Source: Thermococcaceae archaeon
Lineage (GTDB): Archaea > Methanobacteriota_B > Thermococci > Thermococcales > Thermococcaceae
Length of the DNA stretch: 64,000 nucleotides
Direction of reading: 5' to 3'
Assembly (NCBI GenBank): GCA_030156945.1
Contig: JASGLT010000001.1
Coordinates: 62,001 to 126,000, forward strand
Shown: piece after piece, positions 15,772-24,579 of the stretch
How positions within the stretch are numbered: position 1 is the stretch's first letter
Layout of the letters: each line of letters starts with the position of its first letter
The notes under the pieces: model-generated
Told to the model about the DNA's origin: nothing
Seen by the model: the letters and a program-made list of their open reading frames with translations, nothing else
Database searches by the model: none
Program-made: the position numbers and the translations under genes

Positions 15772-16446
15772 TCACTTATTCATCATCAGCCTTATCCTCT
15801 CGGCGGCGTCCTTCGCCTTGTCGGAGATGTTGCTCAGAGTTCTTGCTATGTTGAGGATGTAGAAGCCCTCGCTCCAGTCCATCCTCCCAGCGTTCTGGAA
15901 GACCAGCCTCATGAGCTCGGTGTCGAGGCCGTCGATCTTGTTCTCAACGCCCTCGATCTCGTGGATAATCTCGTGCTCCTTTTCAATCTCCTTCTCTGCA
16001 AACCCGCTCTCGATGACCCTGTCCATCTGGACTATTGCCTCATAGACAAGCTTAGCCGCTTTAATGCTCTCCGTACCCATCTTGAGGATCACTTCCTTTA
16101 TCTCATCCGGGATTTCTCCCGGCTCTTTAACGAGGAGCCACTTGGCGGTGTCCTCAGCCGCATCGGCCACCTTGTCCTGCATATGGAGGTAGATGAGGAC
16201 ATCTTCCCTCGCCACCGCCATCATGAGCTTCGAGCTGAGTGAATCCCTTATCTCCTCCTTTATCCTGTCGGCTACATCCTCAAGCCTGTCCACTTCAACG
16301 GCCAGCTTCCTCATCTCTTCGTAGTTCCCTTCCCTCCAAGCCTGGAGGGCCCTTTCGAGGGTTTCAACCGTCTGAAGGGCTACCTCGGCGTGCTTTATCA
16401 GAGGTTTGAAAGGGCTTTTCGCAAAGAGCTTCGTCCAGACCTGCAT
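15772..16446 (-). CDS. DUF47 family phosphate transport accessory protein (PhoU-like)
   Basis: A 224-residue all-helical PhoU-like protein (DUF47/TIGR00153) made of two helical bundles with acidic metal-binding faces (LAVEVDRLEDVADRIKEEI; ILNIARTLSNISDKAKDAAE). It starts 4 nt after the PiT transporter stop behind GGGGTGATAG and is expected to bind and regulate it. ATG 16446 is preferred over an in-frame ATG five codons upstream. The pair forms a phosphate uptake unit. Confidence 0.88.
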   Translation of the reverse strand: MQVWTKLFAKSPFKPLIKHAEVALQTVETLERALQAWREGNYEEMRKLAVEVDRLEDVADRIKEEIRDSLSSKLMMAVAREDVLIYLHMQDKVADAAEDTAKWLLVKEPGEIPDEIKEVILKMGTESIKAAKLVYEAIVQMDRVIESGFAEKEIEKEHEIIHEIEGVENKIDGLDTELMRLVFQNAGRMDWSEGFYILNIARTLSNISDKAKDAAERIRLMMNK

Positions 16447-16450
16447 GCTA

Positions 16451-17662
16451 TCACCCCACAATCATCAAGACCTTAAACAGGAAGGCGCTTATCAGGGCCG
16501 CCACGGGGACCGTAACGAACCACGAAATGATTATATCCCTAACGATATCCTTGTTTATTGCTTTTACTCCCCTCGCCAAGCCAACGCCGATGACCGAACC
16601 AACTACAACGTGGGTCGTTGAGATTGGGAGACCGAGCCAGCTCGCCACGAGAACGACGGTAGCGGCCGAGAAGTCTATGGTAAAGCCGCGTGTGTTTGTA
16701 AGCTCGGTTATCTTCTTCCCAACTGTCTCCATAACGCGGTAGCCGTAGGTGGCAACTCCAAGCGCGATTCCAAGGCCGCCCATGGCCAATATCCACCTCG
16801 GAACTGGAACCTTCATCCCGGCCATGCCCATGCTGGCCACAGCATATACAGCTGCCACAGGCCCTATCGCGTTGGCGACGTCGTTTGCACCGTGGGCTAA
16901 GGCAACGTAGCCAGAGGTTATGACCTGGACCCTCTTGAAGATGCTCTCAACCCCAATGAAGGGGTCAGAGGACGGGAACTTAACCCTGAGGGTGAGGAAG
17001 AGAATCAGGAACACAACGAGGCCTGCCGGAATGCCGTAGAAGAGCACTCCAGTCTTCAGGCTCTTTCCGTGGAGAACCTTGATGTAGAACATCGTGCCTA
17101 TCACAACGAAGGCCAGCCCAATCCAGAAGGGCGACCAGATTTTGGAGCTTCTAACTGGGTCTTTTCTTTCAAAGATGCTCTTGGTCAGGGCCTTGAAGAC
17201 CAGGAAGGCTATTATTGCACCTATCATCGGAGAGAGTATCCAGCTGAGAACGACCTGCGTCATCTTGCCCCAGTTGACTATTGAGAACCCTGCGTAGACT
17301 ATTCCGTAGCCCACTATTCCGCCTATGATCGAATGGGTCGTTGAAACGGGCAGGCCGAACTTCGTCGCTATCACCAGCCAGATCGTAGCCGCCAGTAACG
17401 CCGCAACCGAACCGTATACAAGAACGTTTGGGTCGGTTATCCTGTCAGGATACAGTATACCCTTCCTTATCGTCTCAGTGACGCTCTTTCCAAAGAAATA
17501 CGCCCCAGTGAACTCCAGAACGCCGGCTATCAAAACCGCCTGTCTCGGAGTTATTGCCTTCGCACCCACTGCCGTGCTCATCGAGTTGGCCGCGTCGTTC
17601 GCTCCTATCGCCCAGGCCATTCCAAAACCAACGATTATAGTTATCAGCAACCAGGGATCCAT
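16451..17662 (-). CDS. Inorganic phosphate transporter (PiT family)
   Basis: A polytopic PiT/Pho-4 permease with the duplicated signature: GANDAANSMSTAVGAKAI near the N-terminus and GANDVANAIGPVAAVYAV in the second half, and GLPVSTTHSIIGG / GLPISTTHVVVGS. It imports phosphate with H+ or Na+. ATG 17662 is set by GGTGGCGGTC before it and a TATA box at about 17692-17702; the frame is open 34 codons further up. Co-transcribed with DUF47. Confidence 0.93.
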   Translation of the reverse strand: MDPWLLITIIVGFGMAWAIGANDAANSMSTAVGAKAITPRQAVLIAGVLEFTGAYFFGKSVTETIRKGILYPDRITDPNVLVYGSVAALLAATIWLVIATKFGLPVSTTHSIIGGIVGYGIVYAGFSIVNWGKMTQVVLSWILSPMIGAIIAFLVFKALTKSIFERKDPVRSSKIWSPFWIGLAFVVIGTMFYIKVLHGKSLKTGVLFYGIPAGLVVFLILFLTLRVKFPSSDPFIGVESIFKRVQVITSGYVALAHGANDVANAIGPVAAVYAVASMGMAGMKVPVPRWILAMGGLGIALGVATYGYRVMETVGKKITELTNTRGFTIDFSAATVVLVASWLGLPISTTHVVVGSVIGVGLARGVKAINKDIVRDIIISWFVTVPVAALISAFLFKVLMIVG

Positions 17663-17760
17663 GACCGCCACCGGAGGGAACAGAACCGGGCTATATAAAT
17701 ATCTTGCCGCAGTAGAATATATCCAGCTACAAATATCTATATAGCCTAAATAGAAAATGG

Positions 17761-19395
17761 TCAAGGGGAGACCTTCACAGGCTCGACCTTGATGGAGCCG
17801 CCGTCCCCCATGAAGAGCCTCACGTAGTGGTAGAAGCCGCCCTCTTCGGGCTTTGCATAGAGAGGAGCACCTCCACCGCCTGTTATGACGAAGGGGACAT
17901 CTTCGTATGTCCCGTACCAGTATATGTGGATGTGGCCGAAGATTCCAAAGGCTTTGTACTCCCTCATTAGCCCAAGGAGCCTCTTGGCGTCCGAAGGATC
18001 GAGGGTGTGCTCATCGCTCGGTCTCGGATCGTAGGGCGGCGCGTGCATAACTATCACAGGCCTCTCCCCCCGCTCCTTAGCCAGCTCAAGCTCCTTCTCA
18101 ATCCATTCCCACTGTTCATCCTTGAGCCTATACCCGTTCATGACGTTGTTGGCAAAGATGAAACGATAGCCTCCAAGGCTGAAGGCGTAGTCGGTTGGAC
18201 CGAAGAAGTAGTGATAGATGTTGACGCCCTCCCCATTGTACTCGTGGTTCCCAACGGCCACGAATACAGGCTTGTTCCACTTCCAGGCCTTCATGAGCTC
18301 CGCCCACTGGTAGATAGTGCCTGAATACACGAGGTCGCCGCTGTCAATAACAAAGGCACCGTCTTCCCCGTTAATGGCATCCCTGATCTTGAAGAAGATT
18401 TCAGGCTGTTCATCACCGCTTCCCGGCCGGTGGTCGCCGAATGCAAGGACCTTGTAGCCACTCACGTTCTTCGGGACCACCGAGAACTCTCCCCGAGAGA
18501 CAACCACAACCTCAGTTCCCCCGAAATCCGATGACTCAATATGGTCTCCAACAAGCTCCACGTAGTTGGGGTTGATGTTGTCTATCACGTAGGTGAGGGT
18601 TACCCCTTTGTTGTTCTCCACCTTAACGCTCACGTTGAAGCCGAGGGCACGGATGTAGACCTTGGTATCGTTCACAAGCCTGATGAATCCTCCGCTCACC
18701 GTTATATTCTCTCCCTTAACGACACGCCAGTAGTACTGGAATGGCTCGTCGAATATTATCTGGTGGAGAGTAACGAACTCATCCTCCCCTGCGATTCCGT
18801 CGAGGTTAGTGTCACCTATCTCCTTCACGAGTATCCCCTCGAAGTTCCCCGAGCGAACAACCGCCGTCCTGTCGAGCTGGACTTTTCCAGATTTTATGCC
18901 CGAGAGGAAGTTGAGTGCCGCGCCGACCCCCGCCCTGCTCGTGCCGGAGACCACCATTACGGCATTTTCTTCCTTGGAGTTGAATATTGCAACGATGCCG
19001 TGCCAGGGGCCGACGTAGTGCATGCCGTTCCTGTAGGCTATGTAACCGAAAGGCTCGAGCTTCTGGACCTGCACCGGCTTTCCGAAGAGTATTTTCTTCG
19101 AGTAAACGTCCTTCGGAGAGAGAACGAGGATGCCAGTGCCCGGATACTCGGAAGCCGCCCTCACTTCAGCATCGGGGAAGTAGTGCTTCACGAGGTCTTC
19201 GTAGCCATCACTGGCGTAGAAGGTCCCGTTGAAAATTTCATGCCAAGCTGAGAGGACCTTTCCAGGGGCGTAGTCCCTGAAGTTCAACCCATTGCCCTGA
19301 GTGCTCGTTGTTGTGGTCGTGCCCGTGCTGGATTCCCCTATGCAACCGGCTGTGAACACGACGGCCATTATCAAAAGGACAGCAAATTTTTTCAT
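17761..19395 (-). CDS. Secreted metallophosphoesterase lipoprotein
   Basis: A lipobox (FTAGC) follows the signal peptide, then a Thr-rich linker (about residues 20-35), a ~280-residue N-terminal domain, and a C-terminal calcineurin-like phosphoesterase: FGDHRPG, DSGDLVYSG, GNHEYNG, MHAPPYD and GHIHIYWYG. It is likely an extracellular phosphatase; its neighbour on the same strand is the phosphate transporter, so it may release phosphate for uptake. ATG 19395 follows AAGGTGATG. Confidence 0.85.
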   Translation of the reverse strand: MKKFAVLLIMAVVFTAGCIGESSTGTTTTTSTQGNGLNFRDYAPGKVLSAWHEIFNGTFYASDGYEDLVKHYFPDAEVRAASEYPGTGILVLSPKDVYSKKILFGKPVQVQKLEPFGYIAYRNGMHYVGPWHGIVAIFNSKEENAVMVVSGTSRAGVGAALNFLSGIKSGKVQLDRTAVVRSGNFEGILVKEIGDTNLDGIAGEDEFVTLHQIIFDEPFQYYWRVVKGENITVSGGFIRLVNDTKVYIRALGFNVSVKVENNKGVTLTYVIDNINPNYVELVGDHIESSDFGGTEVVVVSRGEFSVVPKNVSGYKVLAFGDHRPGSGDEQPEIFFKIRDAINGEDGAFVIDSGDLVYSGTIYQWAELMKAWKWNKPVFVAVGNHEYNGEGVNIYHYFFGPTDYAFSLGGYRFIFANNVMNGYRLKDEQWEWIEKELELAKERGERPVIVMHAPPYDPRPSDEHTLDPSDAKRLLGLMREYKAFGIFGHIHIYWYGTYEDVPFVITGGGGAPLYAKPEEGGFYHYVRLFMGDGGSIKVEPVKVSP

Positions 19396-19438
19396 ATCCA
19401 TCACCTTCTCGAGTCCTTCTTTCAAATCAGCGGGGAAC

Positions 19439-19449
19439 GTTTAAATATG
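19439..19449. promoter_or_regulatory. Shared A/T promoter box of a divergent pair
   Basis: GTTTAAATATG works as a TATA box for the cupin gene (plus, ATG 19479) and, read on the other strand, as CATATTTAAAC for the metallophosphoesterase (minus, ATG 19395). Confidence 0.5.
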
Positions 19450-19478
19450 ATTCGATTCAAGTTTCAAACGGTGATACC

Positions 19479-19835
19479 ATGTTCGTAGGGCACTATAAGG
19501 AGGTTCCGGAAAAGGACACCGGTTTTGAAGGAGTGACCATCCGATGGCTCGTTTCTCCGAAACTCGGGGCGAAGAACTTCGCGATGCGCTATTTCGTCAT
19601 GAAAAAGGGCTCCGAGATACCAATACACCAGCACGACTGGGAGCACGAGATATTCATCGTGAAGGGCGAGGGAGTGATAACGGACGGAAAGGAAGAGTAC
19701 CCCGTGAAGGCCGGGAACTTCCTCTACGTTCCGCCAAACGAGCCGCACGGATACAAGGCAACGGGGGAGACTTTTGAGTTCCTATGCATAATTCCGGCCA
19801 AGAAGGAAGCTATTCCTGAGGACGAGTGGGCCTGA
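19479..19835 (+). CDS. Single-domain cupin protein
   Basis: A 118-residue cupin barrel. The metal-binding set is visible: IPIHQHDWEHEIFIV (two His, one Glu) in motif 1 and PPNEPHGY (His) in motif 2. Such proteins bind a divalent metal and a small ligand or act as dioxygenases or isomerases; the substrate cannot be told. The ATG follows GGTGATACC. It is a single-gene unit with downstream T-rich sequence. Confidence 0.85.
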   Translation: MFVGHYKEVPEKDTGFEGVTIRWLVSPKLGAKNFAMRYFVMKKGSEIPIHQHDWEHEIFIVKGEGVITDGKEEYPVKAGNFLYVPPNEPHGYKATGETFEFLCIIPAKKEAIPEDEWA

Positions 19836-19989
19836 CTTTGATTTTTTCCCTTAAAAAAGCATGGGAGTTCAAAGTCCACCCCCCTGTTTTTATCCCATTG
19901 TCTGTTGAGACCATTTAGAACCCTTAAATCCATTTGCTCCGCTCCACCAAGAGGATTTGCTAAATCCAGAATAGAAAGAGCCCAGAAAG

Positions 19990-20559
19990 CTAACGGCGCC
20001 GATAGCTGTGGAACTTTATCTTTTTCCTCCTCAGGACCTCTACCTCAGGCTTCCTGCTCTTCGGGCGCGGGGTTTCAGACCAGAGGATGGAAAACAGCTC
20101 ATAGGCCACCATGAAGATGAAGACGAGCACTAGGAACAGGATTATGAGGGGTGCGTAGGGCCATATGGCCCCAACCTTGGGGATCACAAGAACAGGCCTG
20201 CCAACCACCTGCTCCGGGTAAACCCTCCATGGATCGGTGTAGTTCCTGTTGTCGCCTTTAGTCCTGTAATAGAGCCTCCCACTCTCATCAACCCCAACGT
20301 CCACGATTCGGTGGAGTATTTGAAAGGTTCCGTTGCCAATCTCCATCCTGTAGAGGATCACGTCGCCCTTACGCAGCTCCTCTGGGGAGACCGGCCTCGT
20401 GACAACGAGGTCGTTGGGGTTTATGTGGGGCTTCATGGAATCGGTCAGAATCACGACGTACTTGAAGCCAAAAACGAAGTTCAGAACCACCACTAATATG
20501 ACGAAGATGAGTAGAGCGTAGGAGACGAGAGAGAGCAGGTCAGTACGACGTTTGAACAT
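19990..20559 (-). CDS. Signal peptidase I (second copy)
   Basis: A 189-residue S26-type signal peptidase: N-terminal span (about 14-31), LTDSMKP with nucleophile Ser41, QILHRIV with His83, KGDNRNYTDPW, a second span near residues 132-155 and a strongly basic tail (RRKKIKFHSYRRR). It differs from the copy at 874-1347 by the C-terminal span and tail. It lies downstream of a small secreted protein on the same strand, as in SipW-type dedicated peptidase pairs. Confidence 0.88.
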   Translation of the reverse strand: MFKRRTDLLSLVSYALLIFVILVVVLNFVFGFKYVVILTDSMKPHINPNDLVVTRPVSPEELRKGDVILYRMEIGNGTFQILHRIVDVGVDESGRLYYRTKGDNRNYTDPWRVYPEQVVGRPVLVIPKVGAIWPYAPLIILFLVLVFIFMVAYELFSILWSETPRPKSRKPEVEVLRRKKIKFHSYRRR

Positions 20560-20797
20560 TCAACCACCACCCGATTCCATCTACCGGTACTTACCCAAGG
20601 CCTCCATGGGAATCCAGCGTCCAGCATATAAGCTCACTCAAAGGAGGCTAAAAGGTTGACGGTGGGAAGGCATTCAGCCGGAAATCTTAGAAGAGAGTTA
20701 AACCAAGAAAACCACAAGAACAGCCCATTACCAAAAATTAATTGTTAAGAGGCGAAAGGAAAAACTAAAGATACCTCTTCTAAGGCCAGATGTCAAA

Positions 20798-21184
20798 TCA
20801 CTGCCCCTGGTAGACTACATAGACGGTGTCAAATGAGTCCAGAGAGACACTGTTTCCGAAGTTTACATTATAAGTACCGCTACCGTCCAAGTTTATAGTG
20901 TAGTAGTTAACAAGGGTGTTGCCGTCATAGAGCTTGAGGTAAAGCGTTCCTGAGCCAGGGTCTCCGGTTACAGTGACAGTAGCACCCGCAACGTAGTCCG
21001 GATTGCTGGAGTCCATAGTCCACTTAACATCCACGGCACTCACACTGCTTGCTATGACCTTACTTCCCTGGCCAAGCTCTTGGACACTCACATTAATTGT
21101 CGGCACGGCCAGTGCGGCTCCAATTATGGCCAGTACGAGGGCAAGGGCGAGCGGCATTATCTTCTTTTTAGTCGACCTCCTCAT
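20798..21184 (-). CDS. Small secreted beta-strand protein (TasA/camelysin-like candidate)
   Basis: The N-terminus is a classic signal (KKKIMPLALALVLAIIGAALA), followed by about 100 residues rich in Val, Thr, Ser, Asp, Gly and Tyr and free of Cys, predicted to be all beta. There is a strong TATA box (21233-21246) and GGAGGGTGG ribosome site, so it is likely abundant. It precedes a signal peptidase gene. This resembles fibre subunits of the TasA/archaeal bundling pilus type, which is inference from architecture and neighbourhood. Confidence 0.65.
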   Translation of the reverse strand: MRRSTKKKIMPLALALVLAIIGAALAVPTINVSVQELGQGSKVIASSVSAVDVKWTMDSSNPDYVAGATVTVTGDPGSGTLYLKLYDGNTLVNYYTINLDGSGTYNVNFGNSVSLDSFDTVYVVYQGQ

Positions 21185-21355
21185 TTACATCCACCCTCCT
21201 AAAGTTGACCTTGGTGGTAACTCATTACAAACGCCTATAAATAGTTTTCGATATAGAACCTCTTTGGTTCATCTAACGCTTTTGTAGGTTTTACAATCGA
21301 ATCAATTTCTATTTGGGGTGAATTCAATCGTCATCAAATAATTTCCAAAAGATGG

Positions 21356-22633
21356 CTACCCATCCAAATCTCCCCGCAGGTAAGTTGACCCGGCCCACGT
21401 AATCTTGGCCCGGGTTATTTCCCCTTTCTCGCCAGTATCGAGGATTATCTCCTTGTAGTTGAAAGTTCTGGCATCAATTCCGCCCTTTTCACCCGGGCCG
21501 TGCACCAAAACCTCAACTCTCTTCCCCACGTATGTCTGGTTTATCTCGTAGGCTATCTGAAGGCGGAGCCTGTGCAAAATCCTGGAGCGCTCCTTAACCT
21601 TCCACCCCGGCAGCTGTTTCCATTTAGCCGCGATCGTTCCAGGTCTCGGGGAGTACCGGGAGACGTTTATCTTGTCGGGCCTGACCCTCCTCACGAGATC
21701 AACCGTGTTCTGAAAGGCTTCCTCGCTCTCACCCGGGAAACCGACTATTATGTCAGTGTTGAGGTTCAAACCGGGGATTTTCCTCCGAAACTCCCTAACT
21801 ATTTCCTCGAACTCCTCGACGGTGTAGGTCCTGCCCATTCTCTTCAGGACTTCGTTGTCGCCGCTCTGAACGGGCAGGTGGAGGAACTTGTAGACCTTTG
21901 GGTTTTGGTAAGCCTCTATCAGCTCGTCGAGGAACTTTATCACGTGGTTCGGGTTCATCATGCCGACCCTGACGCGGAAGTCCCCCTCGATGGCCGTTAT
22001 TTCTTCGAGGAGCTCTGCCAGGTTCGTTCCGATGTCAAAACCGTAGCAACCTGTGTCCTCGCTAGAAAGCTGGATTTCCTTGTATCCCTTCGCAAGGGCC
22101 TCTTTTATCCACTTGACTACGAGTTCTGGCTTGTAACTCTTGAGGACTCCACGAGCAAACCTCGTCGCACAGTAGGTGCACCCGTTGAGGCAACCCTCAC
22201 TTATCGGGACGACGAAAACTACACCCGACTTCCAGAGGCGTGGGAGTTCGAGCTTGTCTAAGTTTCCCTCCTTCCAGCCCTCAACTGAGACCAGCTTCCC
22301 CCCTCTTTCGGCAACGTCTATCGCCTCAGAGATTCTATCTATGCTCTTGACACCGAGCATCCCGGAGACGCGGGGGTCAATGACGTCCGGATTAACGTGG
22401 ACGAGGCATCCTGTAGCGATGACCTTCTTTCCAGAATCGAGGAGCTCCTTGATTCTCCTCGCCATCTTGTGCTCCGTTGGATCCTTGACGGCACAGGTGT
22501 TTACCACAACGTAGTCAGCACTTTCCGGAGTCTCGGTCAACTCATAGCCCCCTCTAAGCAGAATAGCTTCCATAATCTCCCCGTCTGCTCTGTTCCTAGT
22601 GCAGCCGTAGCTCTCAACGTAAACCCTGACCAT
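21356..22633 (-). CDS. tRNA methylthiotransferase (MiaB-like, e-MtaB/CDKAL1 type)
   Basis: A 425-residue radical SAM enzyme that adds a methylthio group to t6A37 of tRNA. Domains in order: UPF0004 (YVESYGCTRNRADGE with cluster cysteines, NTCAVKDPTEHK, TGCLV), radical SAM with CLNGCTYC, and a C-terminal TRAM domain. The length and motifs are full. A TATA box at about 22655-22665 lies close to the ATG, so the mRNA has little or no leader. Confidence 0.92.
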   Translation of the reverse strand: MVRVYVESYGCTRNRADGEIMEAILLRGGYELTETPESADYVVVNTCAVKDPTEHKMARRIKELLDSGKKVIATGCLVHVNPDVIDPRVSGMLGVKSIDRISEAIDVAERGGKLVSVEGWKEGNLDKLELPRLWKSGVVFVVPISEGCLNGCTYCATRFARGVLKSYKPELVVKWIKEALAKGYKEIQLSSEDTGCYGFDIGTNLAELLEEITAIEGDFRVRVGMMNPNHVIKFLDELIEAYQNPKVYKFLHLPVQSGDNEVLKRMGRTYTVEEFEEIVREFRRKIPGLNLNTDIIVGFPGESEEAFQNTVDLVRRVRPDKINVSRYSPRPGTIAAKWKQLPGWKVKERSRILHRLRLQIAYEINQTYVGKRVEVLVHGPGEKGGIDARTFNYKEIILDTGEKGEITRAKITWAGSTYLRGDLDG

Positions 22634-22797
22634 CGGAGCTGGCTAAGGGCAGGGGTTTAAAAAAGGTGCGGGTCATATGTGGGGAACGATAAAACCTTGG
22701 CTAAATCGTTTAGGTTTTAAAAACTGCGTAAGTACCACGAAATAGCACAAAAGACCCAGTTTGAGATCCGGAATATAAGAGAAGAAGAGGGAAGAAA

Positions 22798-23013
22798 TCA
22801 GATTACCTGAGCGAAAGCAAACTTCCTCTTGACTGAGTTTATAACTATGTCCACCTCGTCCCCAACCTGGGTGTTGGGAACAAAGATCACGAAACCCTTT
22901 ATCTTGGCGATTCCATCGCCACCCTTTCCAAGGCTCTCAATCTTAACTCTGTACCTTTCTCCAACCTTAACTGGGGCTTCGTAGCCTCCACCAAACCTAT
23001 CTCCACCATACAT
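22798..23013 (-). CDS. Stand-alone TRAM domain RNA-binding protein
   Basis: A 71-residue protein made of a Gly-rich head ([15 protein letters not shown]) and one TRAM domain ([21 protein letters not shown]...[17 protein letters not shown]). Archaeal TRAM proteins act as RNA chaperones comparable to bacterial cold-shock proteins. ATG 23013 is set by GGTGTTGGAT. Its leader begins with a strong hairpin (23039-23069), suggesting control at the mRNA level. Confidence 0.88.
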   Translation of the reverse strand: MYGGDRFGGGYEAPVKVGERYRVKIESLGKGGDGIAKIKGFVIFVPNTQVGDEVDIVINSVKRKFAFAQVI

Positions 23014-23038
23014 ATCCAACACCAACTTTTCAACTTTC

Positions 23039-23069
23039 GGGGCTCTTCTGAAGACTCCAGAAGAGTCCC
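23039..23069 (-). promoter_or_regulatory. Hairpin at the predicted 5' end of the TRAM mRNA
   Basis: On the minus strand CTCTTCTG and CAGAAGAG form a perfect 8-bp stem with a 7-nt loop. It extends outward past one A-C mismatch by GGG/CCC. The TATA box (TATATAAAG at 23091-23099) predicts transcription start at about 23069, so the hairpin is the first thing on the mRNA. It is not followed by T, so it is not a terminator. Confidence 0.6.
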
Positions 23070-23106
23070 GTTGTTGGGTCAGCGGTAGAGTATATAAAGC
23101 TTTGGG

Positions 23107-23562
23107 TCACTTCGCCAGTTTCTCGGCAAGCTCGACCGCTTTTTGGACCCCTGCTTTTACCTCGTCACTCAGCTCCATGCCCAGGTCTATTTCTCTCGCG
23201 ACTATTCCAATAAAGTAAATCTCCGCCTTTTTCAGCCTCTCATCGAGCGCCATGAGGAGTTTGAGCCCGTCAATGGCACCCATGAAGTGGGCGCTCCTGA
23301 TTTCGGCCTTCAGCTTCTCGAAAATCTCCTCTCCCTTGAAGTGAACCACCTCACCGGGCTTCAGCTTATCGCTCAGGATGGCGTCGATGATTATTATCCT
23401 CTCCTCGCCGTTGTAGTGGTTCGCCAGGCGGAAGATGTCCGTACCAACCTCAAGGACGTTGTAACCCTTCTCAAGCAGAATTCTGCCCGCTTTTAGCCCG
23501 GCTCCGTCATCTTTCATCAGCTCGTTGCCGAGGGCGAGGATGAGTGTTTTCAAACTGCTCAC
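23107..23562 (-). CDS. Hydrogenase maturation protease
   Basis: A 151-residue endopeptidase of the HycI/HyaD/FrxA family, which trims the C-terminus of NiFe hydrogenase large subunits after nickel insertion. Motifs: LALGNELMKDDGAG with the nickel-sensing acidic residue, VLEVGTDIF, IIIDAI and SAHFMGAIDGL. The likely client is HyhL nearby, whose tail [13 protein letters not shown] is cleavable after His. GTG 23562 is chosen because a TATA-like box at 23583-23592 makes it almost leaderless. Confidence 0.88.
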   Translation of the reverse strand: MSSLKTLILALGNELMKDDGAGLKAGRILLEKGYNVLEVGTDIFRLANHYNGEERIIIIDAILSDKLKPGEVVHFKGEEIFEKLKAEIRSAHFMGAIDGLKLLMALDERLKKAEIYFIGIVAREIDLGMELSDEVKAGVQKAVELAEKLAK

Positions 23563-23621
23563 CAATTGGGACTCAATTTCCCCCTTAAAAATCCTCGTGA
23601 AAAGACTTAAATAACATGTTG

Positions 23622-23642
23622 ATGACGATTTTTAGTCGTCAT
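23622..23642. promoter_or_regulatory. Operator-like inverted repeat
   Basis: ATGACGA and TCGTCAT are perfect 7-bp arms separated by TTTTTAG. They sit just downstream of a TATA-like CTTAAATAA (23606-23614), over the expected transcription start of the lipoprotein gene at 23668. The position suits a repressor. Confidence 0.5.
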
Positions 23643-23667
23643 TAGCATTCAAAGTGGGGGTGTAACA

Positions 23668-24408
23668 ATGAAAAAACGCTGGAAGGTCCTCATCCCCATC
23701 TTACTAATCCTCGTTGCATCAAGCGGGTGCGTAATCAAAATTGAGAACAAAAGAGACTCCGGCTTTACCCTGCTCACCGAGCCCAGAGACGTCAAATTGC
23801 TCACTGATTGGAAAGCGGTGAATCTTGAGCTCCAAGAGACCTTCCTATTCCCCGAAGAAAACCGTTCTCTTAGGGTCACCAGAAACTGGACCCTGATTCT
23901 CATTAAAGTCGGCGATGAGGTTGCAAACTTGAGCGCCCTTCCCCTCGGCAACAGCGTCTACCTCATACCACCTCAAAAAGTGGTTGACGGGCCAAAAAGG
24001 GGCTGGAAGCGTGCAGTTCTATCTGTCGAGCTCAAAAACGGTTCTTCCATCACTTTAGAAGTCTTATGGAGGGGTAAGGCGACCGAAACAATAGGAGCCG
24101 GCCTCAACTTTGAGGCCATAAAGGAGGGAGGAAGCTACACTCTCGTGCCCATTGGAGTTGGAAAGCCAACTTTTTGGGCATTCAACCAAACTTACACACT
24201 CCTTATCCTTCCGGAGGATGTTCCCTCGAGCCAGGCATCCAATTGGGAAGAGCTATTGAGCCTTTGGGCAAATAGAAAGCTTCAGCTCCCAATTAACAAT
24301 GGTAGGACAGATAAGCGACCTATAGCAACCATCTACATCGCCGCAAACGAGAGCCTTGCCTTTTTTGACAGGGTATACTTCCCTTACGAGGAGCTTGAAA
24401 AGGGTTGA
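23668..24408 (+). CDS. Lipoprotein of unknown function
   Basis: A 246-residue protein with a signal and lipobox (ILVASSGC, Cys about residue 21). The mature part is beta-rich with many Asn-x-Ser/Thr sites (NRSLR, NWTL, NGSS, NQTY, NESL), as usual for archaeal glycosylated surface proteins. I recognise no family. A plausible operator lies between its TATA box and start. Confidence 0.65.
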   Translation: MKKRWKVLIPILLILVASSGCVIKIENKRDSGFTLLTEPRDVKLLTDWKAVNLELQETFLFPEENRSLRVTRNWTLILIKVGDEVANLSALPLGNSVYLIPPQKVVDGPKRGWKRAVLSVELKNGSSITLEVLWRGKATETIGAGLNFEAIKEGGSYTLVPIGVGKPTFWAFNQTYTLLILPEDVPSSQASNWEELLSLWANRKLQLPINNGRTDKRPIATIYIAANESLAFFDRVYFPYEELEKG

Positions 24409-24438
24409 GGCCTTTTCTTTCGTTTTCCGGATTTAAAC

Positions 24439-24579
24439 TTAAGTGACCGTTATGACCTCAACTTCCTCCTTCCCAGCCAGAACCTTGAAGTTCTGTGGCC
24501 AAGGAAAAGTCGTGCTCGATGCAGGAGGCAAGAACAGGATCTCAACCAGAACGGAGGTGTCTACCAACGTGTGCCTCAT
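24439..24579 (-). pseudogene. Truncated PIN-domain toxin (VapC remnant)
   Basis: The 46-codon frame begins MRHTLVDTSVLVEIL, the exact form of a PIN-domain N-terminus with its first catalytic Asp. It then departs into unrelated sequence and stops. A full VapC is about 130 residues, so the ribonuclease core is gone. The start overlaps the 3' end of the antitoxin gene by 38 nt. Confidence 0.65.
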
